A DNA stretch of 64,000 nt from Nocardioides sp. Root682 (lineage in GTDB: Bacteria > Actinomycetota > Actinomycetes > Propionibacteriales > Nocardioidaceae), in contig NZ_LMHJ01000001.1 in the NCBI RefSeq assembly GCF_001427795.1, positions 1,513,664 to 1,577,663 of the forward strand. The letters run 5' to 3'. A program made the position numbers and the translations under genes. The notes beneath the pieces are model-generated. The model was given only the letters and a program-made list of their open reading frames with translations, had not been told where the DNA came from and made no database searches. Shown here one piece after another: positions 8,561 to 21,124 of this stretch (within the stretch, counting starts at the first letter, position 1; every line of letters starts with the position of its first letter).

Positions 8561-10069
8561 TCATTTCCAGACGTGCACGTAGTCCACTTCCAGCGTCTTG
8601 GGACCGGCGTCAATGCCGTCGTAGCCGGTCGAAGCCCTACCCATGGCTGAAGTGAGTGCCACGATGTACTTCTTGTTCAGCATGGCGCTCTTCGAGGTGT
8701 TGACCAGGCACAGGTTGCCGTTCACCCAGATCTGGAGCTTGTTGGCATCCCATTCGAGGGTGAAGGTGTTCCATGCGCCCCGGTTGGCCACGCAGTTCCA
8801 GGCGGTGTTGGCCACACCCGGGTTGCTCCCCGTGTACGGCGTGGGCGCGGTGGCGTCGTAGTGCAGGTAGGGAACGGACAGGGTCGGGTACTCCGAGTAG
8901 GTCTCGGTGACGTCGATCTCTCCGGTGGCAGGGAAGAGCGATTCTCCGGCCTCCACGGCCGGCCAGAGCCAGAAGGCCTCGTGCAGCTTGGTGGGTGAGT
9001 CAGCCGAGATCTCTGGAGACTTCATGCGGGCCTCGAAGCGACCGTGCTCCTGGTTGAACCTGGCGTACGTGCTCACCTGCCCGGAGGCGTAGGGCACGTC
9101 AGGAATGTTCTTCGAGCTGTCAGCCGACTTGGGGCAGAGCACGTTGGAGGGCATCCTGCGCGTCGTGAGCTTGAGCGTGCCGTTGGACTGGCTGATGACC
9201 GACGGGTCGTCGACGTAGCACGCGTAGGCGTAGGGCGGACCCTCGCTGTACAGGCGGCCGTTGACGAAGTTGGTCTGAGGAGTCCACTTGCTGCGGTCCA
9301 GCGCACTGGCGTCGAACTCCTCCCCGAAGGAGCAGACCCAGAGCGTGCCGTCCGCCTTGGCCACGGGAGTCGTGCCGCACGTGGGAGCGCCGGGGCCGGG
9401 GGCGGTGGCGAGGGCGGTCACGGCCAGCTCAGGGCTGGTGCCCGCAGCGTGGGTGGTCGTCTTGACGACCGTTGCACGGTAGCGAGCCGCATTCGTGTTG
9501 GCAGGAGTGATGGTGAGGACAGCCCGCCCGGCGACGGCGTCATACGGAGCAGTCCCGGCGGCGCCCCACGAGAGGCCACCCCACTTCTCCAGCTTCACGG
9601 CTTCGCCGTTCGACAGGTGGGTTCCCGTGGCGACGAGCGTGGTGGGGGTGTTGACGACAGCATTCCCCTGGAGCGCGAGGGTGAGCACGGGTTGAGCCAG
9701 GACTCCGGTCACGGTCAGCGCAGCGCTGGCGGCAGCCTGGTGCGTGGCGCTGGCCTTGACGCTCACGCGGTACTTCACGGCCTTGGTGCTGGTCACCGGG
9801 ACGGAGAAGCTGGCCGTGCCGGTGGAAGAAGCCGGAGCAGTGGCCACCGCGCCGTACAGGAGCCCGTTGAACTTCTCGAGAGTGATGGTGTCCCCGGCGT
9901 TCAGGCTGGTGGAGGTCACGGCGAGGGTGACGTCCTGGCCCACCGTGGGCGCAGACGCTGCGGTGAGGGTGAGCGTGGGCTTCGGAAGGGCCGCCGCCTG
10001 GGCAGCCAACGGGAGCGTGAAGACTCCCAGGAGGCCGACGAAGAGGGCAAAGAAGTGCAAACGTCTCAC
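8561..10069 (-). CDS. Secreted GH16-family glycoside hydrolase with two beta-sandwich repeats
   Basis: A 502-residue exported protein. Residues 1-27 are a signal peptide (FFALFVGLLGVFTLPLAAQA). Two similar Ig-like modules follow at about 30-120 and 125-215, each with a 'LTLE/KLEKxxGLxxGA' core. A GH16 lectin/glucanase-like domain spans about 230-502. The GH16 catalytic motif EIDVTE is at about residue 384 (nucleophile Glu, acid/base Glu). The polysaccharide substrate is not identifiable. Start GTG 10069 has an AGGAG site 8 nt upstream. The gene interrupts the usual guaB-guaB3 pair and is paralogous to the GH16 gene at 29085. Its base composition looks less GC-extreme than its neighbours, consistent with later insertion. 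Confidence 0.88.
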   Translation of the reverse strand: MRRLHFFALFVGLLGVFTLPLAAQAAALPKPTLTLTAASAPTVGQDVTLAVTSTSLNAGDTITLEKFNGLLYGAVATAPASSTGTASFSVPVTSTKAVKYRVSVKASATHQAAASAALTVTGVLAQPVLTLALQGNAVVNTPTTLVATGTHLSNGEAVKLEKWGGLSWGAAGTAPYDAVAGRAVLTITPANTNAARYRATVVKTTTHAAGTSPELAVTALATAPGPGAPTCGTTPVAKADGTLWVCSFGEEFDASALDRSKWTPQTNFVNGRLYSEGPPYAYACYVDDPSVISQSNGTLKLTTRRMPSNVLCPKSADSSKNIPDVPYASGQVSTYARFNQEHGRFEARMKSPEISADSPTKLHEAFWLWPAVEAGESLFPATGEIDVTETYSEYPTLSVPYLHYDATAPTPYTGSNPGVANTAWNCVANRGAWNTFTLEWDANKLQIWVNGNLCLVNTSKSAMLNKKYIVALTSAMGRASTGYDGIDAGPKTLEVDYVHVWK

Positions 10070-10204
10070 GAGCGTGGTCTCCTGCAGCGATCAGTGGAGC
10101 GTGACGACAGACGGGGGGGGTCTGCCAGTCCTACCACGCTCGCGCGCTGCGCGAGGACGAAACCTGACTGCCCGGGGCCCGGGTCAGTGCAGGGTCAGCG
10201 CAGC

Positions 10205-11713
<1,509 letters not shown>

Positions 11714-11751
11714 CTACGGCCCGCCCTTGACTGGTCCGACACTCTGGGGGT

Positions 11752-13218
11752 GTGAGTACCGCGACCTCTGACCTGCCCCCGCACGTCCTCGTGCTCTTCG
11801 GCGCCACGGGCGATCTCGCCAGCCGCAAGCTGTTCCCCGGGCTCTACCGGCTCGCCGCCGCTGGGCGGCTCCCCAGGCACCTCGCCGTGATCGGCAGTGG
11901 GCGCCGCTCCCCCGGCACCGACGAGGAGTTCCGCGGGCACGTCCGCGACGCACTCGACGAGTTCGTCGGCGACGTCGACGAGGCGGTCGCCGGACCGCTC
12001 CTGGAACGGATCACCTTCGTCGCTTCCTCCGCCGACGACGGTACGGCGCTGGCGCGCGCGGTCGAGGCGGCCGAGGACCGGCTGCTGACCGATGCTCGGT
12101 GCCTGCTCTCCGACGTACGCCGCCTCTTCTACCTCTCCGTGCCGCCGACGGCCGTCGAGGGCATGGTCCAGATGCTTGACCGCGAGGACCTCGTGGACCG
12201 GTCGCGCCTGGTGGCGGAGAAGCCCTTCGGCACCGACCTGGCCAGCGCTCGCGAGCTGCATGCCGTGATCTGTGGGGTGTTCGCCGAGGACCAGGTGTTC
12301 CGGATCGACCACTTCCTCGGCAAGGAAGCGGTGCAGAACATCCTCGCGCTGCGCTTCGCGAACGGGCTGTTCGAACCCGCCTGGAACCGGCACACCATCG
12401 AGTCGGTGCAGATCGACGTGCCCGAGAAGCTCACCGTCGAGGGGCGCGGCAGCTTCTACGAAGGCACCGGCTGCCTGCGCGACATGGTCACCACCCACCT
12501 GTGCCAGCTGCTCGGGTTCGTGGCGCTCGAGGATCCCCACGCGTTCCGCGAGTCGGCGATCCGCGCAGCGAAGGCGGCCGTGTTCGCCGCCGTACGACCG
12601 CTCGATCCCGAGCGCGTCGTCTTCGGTCAGTACGACGGCTACCGGTCCGAGCCCGATGTCGCCGACGACTCCGACGTGGAGACCTTCGTCGCGATCGAGG
12701 TGTGGATCGACAACGACCGCTGGCGCGACGTGCCGTTCTACCTCCGCACCGGCAAGGCGATGGCCGACGGTCGGCGCACCATCACGGTCCGGTTCCGCGA
12801 CCCGCGGCACCGCTGGCTCAAGCCGGAGGGAGGTGGCGTCCCCGAACCCAACGAGCTCGTGATCGAGCTGGCCGACCAGCCGCGGATCGCGATCGACGTG
12901 CGCGCCAAGCGCCCCGGCCCCGACATGGCGCTGATCGAGGGTGTCTTCCGGCTCGACCTGGTCGGCGACTCCCCCGGCGACGACCCGCTCGAGGCCTATG
13001 AGCGGCTGCTGCTCGACGTGATGCGCGGCGACCGGACCCTGTTCATCAGCTCCGACGAGGTCGACCGGCTGTGGGAGATCTGCCAGCCGGTGCTCAACCG
13101 ACGGCCCGTCGTCGAGCCGTACCCGGTCGGATCCTGGGGGCCGGAGTCGGCGCGCGGGCTGGCGCTCGGCGGCTGGCGCCTGGGCAACCACGCGCCGGAC
13201 CGGGAGCTGACCCGCTGA
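11752..13218 (+). CDS. zwf: Glucose-6-phosphate 1-dehydrogenase
   Basis: A 488-residue cytoplasmic enzyme making 6-phosphogluconolactone and NADPH at the entry to the oxidative pentose phosphate pathway. It has the N-terminal nucleotide-binding [11 protein letters not shown] at residues 14-24, the substrate Lys motif in AEKPFGTDL, and the signature [13 protein letters not shown] at about residue 185 with catalytic His and Lys. GTG 11752 is the only start close to the conserved N-terminus. There is no obvious ribosome site, so a leaderless transcript is possible. No opcA or pgl neighbour is present, so it is a stand-alone copy. Confidence 0.96.
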   Translation: MSTATSDLPPHVLVLFGATGDLASRKLFPGLYRLAAAGRLPRHLAVIGSGRRSPGTDEEFRGHVRDALDEFVGDVDEAVAGPLLERITFVASSADDGTALARAVEAAEDRLLTDARCLLSDVRRLFYLSVPPTAVEGMVQMLDREDLVDRSRLVAEKPFGTDLASARELHAVICGVFAEDQVFRIDHFLGKEAVQNILALRFANGLFEPAWNRHTIESVQIDVPEKLTVEGRGSFYEGTGCLRDMVTTHLCQLLGFVALEDPHAFRESAIRAAKAAVFAAVRPLDPERVVFGQYDGYRSEPDVADDSDVETFVAIEVWIDNDRWRDVPFYLRTGKAMADGRRTITVRFRDPRHRWLKPEGGGVPEPNELVIELADQPRIAIDVRAKRPGPDMALIEGVFRLDLVGDSPGDDPLEAYERLLLDVMRGDRTLFISSDEVDRLWEICQPVLNRRPVVEPYPVGSWGPESARGLALGGWRLGNHAPDRELTR

Positions 13219-13225
13219 CCTCTGG

Positions 13226-14227
13226 TCAGTGCTTGGTCCACTCCTCCGACTGGGTGAGCTTGAACAGATAGGCCAACGGCGGTACGACGACCACGACCGC
13301 CACCGCGACCGCGACCAGCAGCGCCTGGAGGGTCGCCTGCGCCCCTGCCGCGTCCACGATGGTCACCTCGTCGACGAGCAGCCACGGGTACTGCCCGACG
13401 CCCCACCCGGACACGACCGACGCCACGGCGACGACAGCGGTGAGCCGGGAGACGGCGTACTGCCGACGCCAGAGCAGGACCAGCGTGCCGAGGCCGGCCA
13501 GTGCGGCCAGCACGACGAGCGGCGCGGCCCGGCCCTCGAGCCCGGCTGCCAGCGTGGGTGCGTCGTGGTCGATCGGGACCAGCGCCGCGAACACGACCGC
13601 ACCGGTGACGACACCGACGCCCAGGGCACGGACGCGCAGCTCATCGGCCAGGCGGGCCTGACCGCTGCGCGCGGCGTCCGCGACCAGGAACGTCCCCGCC
13701 AGGAAGGCACACGTGCCGACCGCGATCACGCCACCGAACAGCGAGGTCGGGTTGACCCACGACGACCAGCGGTCCCCCGTGCCATCGAGCGGCACCCGGC
13801 CCGACGCGATCGCGCCCGCGATGGTGCCGAAGAAGAACGGCGTGATGATCGATGACGCCGCGAAGATGACGCCGAACAGGCGAGCCTGGCCGAGGGTCTC
13901 GGAGAACTTGCGGAACGCGAAGCTCGCTCCCCGGAGCACGATCCCGAGCAGGGCGAACAGCAGGGGCAACACGAGGGTCGTCATCGCAGCCGCGAACGAC
14001 TCGGGGAAGGCCGTCCACCAGATCACCAGGACGTAGATCAGCCAGACGTGGTTGGCCTCCCACACCGGCCCGATGCTGTGGTCGACCAGCGTCCGCAGCT
14101 CGGCTCCCCTGCGGCTGCTGCCGGCGGTGAGGTCGAAGAAGCCGGACCCGAAGTCGGCCCCGCCCAGCACGGCGTACGCGATGATCCCGACGAACAGGGC
14201 CGCCGCCACCGCCACCTCGATGCTCAT
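13226..14227 (-). CDS. cydB: Cytochrome bd ubiquinol/menaquinol oxidase subunit II
   Basis: A 333-residue polytopic membrane protein of the CydB family. The N-terminus contains the conserved YAVLGGADFGSGFFDL helix. About eight hydrophobic segments follow, with VWLIYVLVIWWTAFP typical of the family. It partners CydA in the high-affinity, non-proton-pumping terminal oxidase. ATG 14227 overlaps the cydA stop (ATGA), giving coupled translation. It converges with zwf, 7 bp apart. No cydDC genes follow. Confidence 0.95.
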   Translation of the reverse strand: MSIEVAVAAALFVGIIAYAVLGGADFGSGFFDLTAGSSRRGAELRTLVDHSIGPVWEANHVWLIYVLVIWWTAFPESFAAAMTTLVLPLLFALLGIVLRGASFAFRKFSETLGQARLFGVIFAASSIITPFFFGTIAGAIASGRVPLDGTGDRWSSWVNPTSLFGGVIAVGTCAFLAGTFLVADAARSGQARLADELRVRALGVGVVTGAVVFAALVPIDHDAPTLAAGLEGRAAPLVVLAALAGLGTLVLLWRRQYAVSRLTAVVAVASVVSGWGVGQYPWLLVDEVTIVDAAGAQATLQALLVAVAVAVVVVVPPLAYLFKLTQSEEWTKH

Positions 14228-15660
14228 TCGTGTTCCCCGCTGGTCGAGCCCGCCGAGACCGCCGGCGCGTAGGGGCTCGGCAGGTCGATCGCACCCTCAC
14301 GCCAGCGTCGCGCCATCGACCGCAGTACGACGACCGCACCCCACGTCATCAGCGAGTAGACGACGGTCGTGATCCCGAGCAGCCACCACAGGCTGGCGGT
14401 GTAGTCCCCGACGGCGTCGGTGGTGCGCATGACGCCGTACACGATCCACGGCTGGCGGCCGACCTCCGTCGCGATCCAGCCGGCTTCGAGCGCGATCACG
14501 GCGAGTGGTCCCGAGGCGGCGGCGAAGCGGAGGAACCAGCGCTTCTCGAGCAGGTCCTTGCCGCGGCGGCGCTGGAACCAGAACAGCACCACGGCTCCGG
14601 CGAGCAGGGTGCCGATGCCGACCATCGTCTGGAAGGCGAGGTGGGTCATGTTGACGGGCGGGTGCTCGTCCTCGGGGATCGTGTCGAGGCCGGGGACGGG
14701 CTTGTCCGGAGAGTTCATGGCGATCAGCGACCCGAGGTAGGGGATGTCGATCGCGCCCTTGACCTCGCCGTCGACGAGCACGCCTCCAAGACGCAGGGGC
14801 GAGGGGCTCTCGGTCGTCTCGGCCAGCTCGAACGCCGCCAGCTTCGCCGGCTGCCGCTCGTCGAGACCGATGCCCAGGACGTGCCCGACGAACGGCTGCG
14901 TCACCGCGGCGATCGACGCGAACACGAAGGGCACCATGAAGCCGAGCCGGTGGTGGGCGTCGCGACGGCCGCGGAGCATGCCGACGGCGTACACGCCGGC
15001 GACCGAGAACCCGGCCAGCATGTAGGCACCGACCCACATGTGACCGAACTGCAGGAAGGCGTGCTGGTTGAACAGCACCGCCCACGGGTGCACGTCCGTG
15101 ACCTCGCCGTCGACCATCCTGAAGCCCGAGGGGACGTTCATCCAGGCGTTGACGGCGAGCACGCAGTAGGCCCCGATGATCCCGGTGACCGCCATCGGCA
15201 GCACCATCATCACGTGCCGCTTCGGGGGCATCCGGCCCCAGCCGTAGAGGTAGATGCCGAGGAAGATCGCTTCCAGGAAGAACGCCAGGCCCTCGAAGGC
15301 GAACGGCAGTCCCAGGACGTCGCCGTACGTCCCCATCAGGCCGGGCCAGAGCACGCCCATCTCGAAGCTGAGCACGGTCCCGGACACGGCGCCGATGGCG
15401 AACAGCACGGCCGAGACCTTGGCCCAGCGCTGCGCGAGCCCCAGGGCGACCGGGTCGTTGCGACGGATGCCGCGCAGGTGCATCGCGAAGATCATCGCGG
15501 GGAACGCGACGCCGAAGCAGGCCAGGATGATGTGCCAGCCCAGGGAGAGCGCCATCTGTTCGCGAGCAGGGAGCAGGCCCGCGGGCTCGGCCTCGGCGGC
15601 CCCGGCAGCCCCGGTGGCAAGGTGGACAAGGACGCTGGTGACGACATCGGGAGTCAACAC
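14224..15660 (-). CDS. cydA: Cytochrome bd oxidase subunit I
   Basis: A 478-residue polytopic subunit carrying the haems. It shows the LPAREQMALSLGWHIILACFG start of helix I (haem-ligand His), the quinol loop of the short-Q-loop type, and the family signature GRQPWIVYGVMRT. The start is GTG 15660. The upstream region contains a perfect Rex palindrome, so expression should follow NADH/NAD+ ratio and oxygen limitation. The last residues (VSAGSTSGEHE) are encoded by a copy of a dispersed palindrome, so the C-terminal tail looks repeat-derived. Confidence 0.95.
   Translation of the reverse strand: MLTPDVVTSVLVHLATGAAGAAEAEPAGLLPAREQMALSLGWHIILACFGVAFPAMIFAMHLRGIRRNDPVALGLAQRWAKVSAVLFAIGAVSGTVLSFEMGVLWPGLMGTYGDVLGLPFAFEGLAFFLEAIFLGIYLYGWGRMPPKRHVMMVLPMAVTGIIGAYCVLAVNAWMNVPSGFRMVDGEVTDVHPWAVLFNQHAFLQFGHMWVGAYMLAGFSVAGVYAVGMLRGRRDAHHRLGFMVPFVFASIAAVTQPFVGHVLGIGLDERQPAKLAAFELAETTESPSPLRLGGVLVDGEVKGAIDIPYLGSLIAMNSPDKPVPGLDTIPEDEHPPVNMTHLAFQTMVGIGTLLAGAVVLFWFQRRRGKDLLEKRWFLRFAAASGPLAVIALEAGWIATEVGRQPWIVYGVMRTTDAVGDYTASLWWLLGITTVVYSLMTWGAVVVLRSMARRWREGAIDLPSPYAPAVSAGSTSGEHE
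14240..14261. repeat. Short palindromic repeat inside the cydA 3' end
   Basis: CTGGTCGAGCCCGCCGAGACC, a short relative of the class B palindrome (GGTCTCGAG...CTCGACC). It lies wholly within the last codons of cydA and encodes part of its tail. Confidence 0.55.
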
Positions 15661-15678
15661 GACGTCGACGCTACCGCC

Positions 15679-15696
15679 TTGTGAATACTTTCACAA
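15679..15696. promoter_or_regulatory. Rex operator upstream of cydAB
   Basis: TTGTGAATACTTTCACAA is a perfect 7-4-7 palindrome, 18 bp upstream of the cydA start. It matches the Rex (redox-sensing repressor) consensus TTGTGAAnnnnTTCACAA. Rex repression of cydAB is well known in actinobacteria. The rex gene is not in this window. Confidence 0.92.
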
Positions 15697-15718
15697 AGTC
15701 ATCGGGGTGTTGTGCTGA

Positions 15719-16582
15719 TCACCCGCGGAGGTCGGTGATGGCGATCCGCACGGTCAGCGAATCCCCCGCCATCCTGATCCGACCCCGCATGCCTGCGGCC
15801 AGCACCATCGGGAGCACGGCACGGGTCTCCGACGGCGCGGTGAGCACGATCTCCTCGGCCCCCTGGGACCGGGCGACCCGGGCGATCTCGGCGAGCAACC
15901 GGGTGCCGACGCCACGACGGTGCCAGGCCGGATCGACCCACAGGTCCACGGGCCAGGGGTGGTCGTCGGTCTCTCCGACCGCGACCTCGGCACGGCCCGC
16001 GACCTTGCCGCCCGCGATCGCCGAGACCACGGAGCCGTCGCGGACGTAGTCCGGATCGCCGGCACCGGGCTGGTGCGGGGCCGGCGGCGCCTGCGCGTCC
16101 AGCACCTCACCGACCAGTTCCGCCAACGCACCGGCACGCGCGCGCTCGGTGGCCGTGAACGGTGTGGTCCGCCGGATCTGGATGGTCGCGGACCCGCCGA
16201 CCGTCATCTCGAGCACGTCGGCGGAGGCGTCAGTGGTCGCGACGTCAGCATCGAACAGGTGGGCCGCCATGTCGGGGAAGGTGGCCGGCTGCGCGATGAT
16301 CGCGCGCACGGCCTGGACGTAGCGGGTCGGCTGGTCCTCGAGAGCCGCGGTCGTCACCTGGACCGCCGCGACCGCCGTACCGCCGGCATTGCGGACCAGG
16401 TCGTTCAGCTGCTCGGCCGTCCAGTCGGCCGGCACCAGCAGCACGAACTCGTCGGTCACGGTGCCCGCATCGGGGAAGACCTGGACGGTCTGGATGTTGA
16501 CCCCGGCCCGCCCGCAGGCCGCCGCCAGCTCCGCCAGGGCACCCGGCCGGTCCGGCAATCCCGCTCGCACTCGCCACAACAT
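15719..16582 (-). CDS. ACT domain plus GNAT N-acetyltransferase domain protein
   Basis: A 287-residue two-domain protein from ATG 16582. Residues 1-75 form an ACT ligand-binding domain (RAGLPDRPGALAELAAACGRAGVNIQTV). The C-terminal 140 residues form a GNAT acetyltransferase with the acetyl-CoA loop in DPAWHRRGVGTRLLAEIAR. A GTG at 16609 would add nine residues, but the ACT fold begins at the chosen Met. It would acetylate a small molecule or protein under amino-acid-type allosteric control; the substrate is unknown. It lies between the Rex operator and the groEL terminator. Confidence 0.8.
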   Translation of the reverse strand: MLWRVRAGLPDRPGALAELAAACGRAGVNIQTVQVFPDAGTVTDEFVLLVPADWTAEQLNDLVRNAGGTAVAAVQVTTAALEDQPTRYVQAVRAIIAQPATFPDMAAHLFDADVATTDASADVLEMTVGGSATIQIRRTTPFTATERARAGALAELVGEVLDAQAPPAPHQPGAGDPDYVRDGSVVSAIAGGKVAGRAEVAVGETDDHPWPVDLWVDPAWHRRGVGTRLLAEIARVARSQGAEEIVLTAPSETRAVLPMVLAAGMRGRIRMAGDSLTVRIAITDLRG

Positions 16583-16630
16583 GTGCCCACTATGCCGGAC
16601 CGAGGTCACCGCGGGCGATCACCAATGTTT

Positions 16631-16675
16631 CCAAAAAGACATCGGCCCGCCGTACCGGAGTACGACGGGCCGATG
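16631..16675 (-). terminator. Rho-independent terminator after groEL
   Basis: On the minus strand a long GC-rich hairpin (arms CATCGGCCCG and CGGGCCGATG, extended by CGTAC/GTACG around a CGGA loop) is followed by TCTTTTTGG. It lies about 20 bp past the groEL stop. Confidence 0.8.
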
Positions 16676-16694
16676 GTGGATCAGTGGCCGTTGA

Positions 16695-18380
<1,686 letters not shown>

Positions 18381-18399
18381 TCAACGGAAACAACAGGGA

Positions 18400-18693
18400 T
18401 CAGGCGAGAACGGCGAGGACGTCGCGCGCCGAGAGAATGAGGTACTCCTGGCCGGAGTACTTGACCTCGGTGCCGCCGTACTTGCTGTAGATGACCTTGT
18501 CGCCGACGGCGACGTCGAGCGGGACGCGGTTGCCGTTGTCGTCGATGCGGCCGGGGCCGATCGCCAGGACCTCGCCCTCCTGGGGCTTCTCCTTGGCGGT
18601 GTCGGGGATGACCAGGCCGGACGCCGTGGTCTGCTCCGCCTCGAGGGGCTTGACGACGATCCGGTCCTCGAGGGGCTTGATGTTGACCGACAC
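18400..18693 (-). CDS. groS: Co-chaperonin GroES
   Basis: A 97-residue GroES from GTG 18693 ([20 protein letters not shown]), preceded by GGAGG at 8 nt. An in-frame ATG at 18708 lies over that ribosome site and is less likely. The mobile loop [18 protein letters not shown] and the [10 protein letters not shown] region are conserved. It caps GroEL rings during protein folding, and the gene is immediately upstream of groL in the same operon. Confidence 0.97.
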   Translation of the reverse strand: MSVNIKPLEDRIVVKPLEAEQTTASGLVIPDTAKEKPQEGEVLAIGPGRIDDNGNRVPLDVAVGDKVIYSKYGGTEVKYSGQEYLILSARDVLAVLA

Positions 18694-18769
18694 GATGTCG
18701 ACCTCCACTTTCTGAGCTGACTGCTTGGGTTCGGTGGGCGTGACCGGGGAGCGAACTTCCCGATCTGCA

Positions 18770-18796
18770 TTGGCACACTCGGTCCGAGAGTGCCAA
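18770..18796. promoter_or_regulatory. CIRCE element 1 (HrcA operator)
   Basis: TTGGCACAC-N9-GAGTGCCAA, a 9-9-9 inverted repeat with one arm mismatch. It matches the CIRCE consensus TTAGCACTC-N9-GAGTGCTAA and lies upstream of groES. Confidence 0.9.
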
Positions 18797-18804
18797 CCAC
18801 GAAA

Positions 18805-18831
18805 CTAGCACTCTCCGCAAGTGAGTGCCAG
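18805..18831. promoter_or_regulatory. CIRCE element 2 (HrcA operator)
   Basis: CTAGCACTC-N9-GAGTGCCAG, a second CIRCE, 8 bp from the first. HrcA, the known CIRCE repressor, should control groESL here; its gene is not in the window. Confidence 0.9.
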
Positions 18832-18919
18832 AGCGACCCCTGGGCGAGATGCCGCAGTTCTGGAGCAGCCCTACCAAAGTCGGTTGACCCGCGCCCGCCC
18901 GAACGGAAGCGTTCGACCC

Positions 18920-21112
18920 ATGTTCGCTGCCCTCGGCCGGTTCGTGTCCCGGCGCCCCTGGTACGTCGTCGCGGCGTGGGTGGTCTTCGCGGTCGTGGTG
19001 ATCGCGCTGTCTCCCAAGCTCGAGCCGACGGCCGACCAGTCAGAATTCCTGCCGCGGCACTACGAGTCGATCCGGGCCGTCGAAGCGATCCAGGACGAGT
19101 TCGCCGACCTGAACACCAGCACCGGCGCGGTGATCGTCTTCGACCGCAAGGACGGCGAGAACGTCACGCCCTCCGACGTCGCCGCTGCGAACGCCGCCAT
19201 GAAGAAGGTCGACGGCGAGCTCGGCAAGACCTTCGACGCGGTCAAGGCCCAGGACACGCCGGCAGGGCCGCTGCTCGCCGTACCCGTGCCGACGGACAAG
19301 AACGACACGACCGGCGCTTCGGCCAAGGTCATCCTGAGCGAGATCACCCTTGCCGACGGCGTCGCGGGCTTCGAACCCAGCGCGCTCGACGACGTCAAGG
19401 CGCTCCGCAAGGAGATCGCGTCGGCCACCAGGGGCAGCGATCTCGAGTACGGCGTCACCGGCGCCGTTGCCCAGAACCTCGACTCCCAGGAGGCCTCGGG
19501 CGACGCGCTGAAGATCGTCGGAGGCGCGACGGTGCTGCTCATCGTCGTCCTGCTCGGCCTGATCTTCCGCAGCGTGCTGATCTGCCTGCTGCCCGTCGTG
19601 GTGGTGGGCCTGGTGTCGGCCGTGGCCACCGGACTCATCGGCGCAGCCAACGAGGCATTCGACCTCAAGGCCGATTCCTCGATCGAACAGATCCTCATCG
19701 TGGTGCTGTTCGGCGTCGGCACCGACTACATCCTCTTCTTCCTGTACCGCTACCGCGAGCGCCTGCGGGAGGGCGAGGACACCCGCGGCGCGGTCGCACA
19801 CGCACTCGAGCGCGCCGGCGAGGCCATCGCGTCCGCAGGAGGCGCCGTGATCGTCTCCTTCCTGGCGTTGCTGCTGTCCTCCCTCGGGGTGTTCAAGGCG
19901 ATCGGTCCGGCGCTCGCGATCGCCGTCGCGGTCACGCTGCTGGCCTCGCTGACCCTGGTGCCGGCCATCGCGACCCTGCTCGGCAAGGCGCTGTTCTGGC
20001 CGTCGAAGAAGTACCTCCAGGAGCCGAAGGCCGCCCGCTTCGCCGCGCTCGGAAAGAGCCTGGGCGCCCATCCCGGCCGCTTCGCGATCGCCTCGGGTGG
20101 CGTGCTCGCGATCCTCGCCGTCTTCACCCTCGGCTTCACGCCGTCCTTCGACTTCAACAGCTCGTCGATCCCGAAGGACGCCGAGTCCTCGGTCGCAGGC
20201 GCCAAGCTCGCGAAGTACGTCTCCGCCGGAGCGGTGGACCCGACGCTCGTCGTCCTGCGCTCGACCGACGACGCACCCATCGACCAGACCGAGGCCACGG
20301 CGTTCGCCGACCAGCTCGGAACCACCAAGGGTGTCGCGTCCTCGACCCTGGGGCAGCAGAGCGCCGACAAGTCTGCGTGGCTGGTGCTGGTCAACCTCGA
20401 CGACGACCCGATCTCCAGCCCTGCCATCAAGACGGTGGTCGACCACGTCCGGCCCACCGCGCACGATGCCGCGCCGGACGGAACCCAGGCGCTGGTCGGC
20501 GGCAACACGTCGGTGTTCGTGGACTTCGAGAAGGCGATGAACCGCGACTACTCGGTCGTGTTCCCCGTGGCCGCCCTGGTCATCTTCCTGATCCTGGCGC
20601 TGCTGCTGCGCAGCCTGGTGGCACCGGTCTACCTGATGGTCTCGGTCGGTCTCGGCTTCGGGGCCACGCTGGGCGCCACGGTGCTGGTGTTCCAGCACTT
20701 CATGGGTGACGCCGGGCTGATCTTCATCCTGCCGATGTACATCTACCTCTTCGTCGTCGCGCTCGGCACGGACTACAACATCTTGATGATCGCCCGACTA
20801 CGTGAAGAGGCGCGCGAGGGCCGGTCTCCACGCGAGGCGGCCGCCGAGACGCTCAAGCACGGCGGGCCCACCGTCGCCGCGGCCGGCGTGATCCTGGCCG
20901 GCACCTTCGCCTCCCTCATGCTCGGCGGCAACTCGTTGCTGGTCTCCATGGGCTTCGCGATCTCGCTCGGCATCGCGATCGCCGCGTTCGTGATGTCGAT
21001 GTTCTTCACCCCGGCCATCACCGCGCTCATCGGGCACGCCGCCTGGTGGCCCGGGCACGGTGACGAGAAGAAGCACCACGATGCGCCGACACCGGAGTCC
21101 ACGACGACCTGA
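18920..21112 (+). CDS. MMPL family (RND-type) transporter
   Basis: A 730-residue membrane protein with the MMPL/RND double-repeat layout. It has one N-terminal helix (WYVVAAWVVFAVVVIAL), a large extracytoplasmic loop at about 40-195, five helices, a second loop at about 370-530, and five more helices. Conserved transmembrane Asp/Tyr pairs occur in GVGTDYILFFLYRYRE and ALGTDYNILMIARLREE, the proton-relay motif of the family. The start ATG 18920 fits the first helix; an upstream in-frame start would overlap the CIRCE elements. It probably exports lipids or hydrophobic compounds; the substrate is unknown. Confidence 0.93.
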   Translation: MFAALGRFVSRRPWYVVAAWVVFAVVVIALSPKLEPTADQSEFLPRHYESIRAVEAIQDEFADLNTSTGAVIVFDRKDGENVTPSDVAAANAAMKKVDGELGKTFDAVKAQDTPAGPLLAVPVPTDKNDTTGASAKVILSEITLADGVAGFEPSALDDVKALRKEIASATRGSDLEYGVTGAVAQNLDSQEASGDALKIVGGATVLLIVVLLGLIFRSVLICLLPVVVVGLVSAVATGLIGAANEAFDLKADSSIEQILIVVLFGVGTDYILFFLYRYRERLREGEDTRGAVAHALERAGEAIASAGGAVIVSFLALLLSSLGVFKAIGPALAIAVAVTLLASLTLVPAIATLLGKALFWPSKKYLQEPKAARFAALGKSLGAHPGRFAIASGGVLAILAVFTLGFTPSFDFNSSSIPKDAESSVAGAKLAKYVSAGAVDPTLVVLRSTDDAPIDQTEATAFADQLGTTKGVASSTLGQQSADKSAWLVLVNLDDDPISSPAIKTVVDHVRPTAHDAAPDGTQALVGGNTSVFVDFEKAMNRDYSVVFPVAALVIFLILALLLRSLVAPVYLMVSVGLGFGATLGATVLVFQHFMGDAGLIFILPMYIYLFVVALGTDYNILMIARLREEAREGRSPREAAAETLKHGGPTVAAAGVILAGTFASLMLGGNSLLVSMGFAISLGIAIAAFVMSMFFTPAITALIGHAAWWPGHGDEKKHHDAPTPESTTT

Positions 21113-21124
21113 CAGGATCACCGG

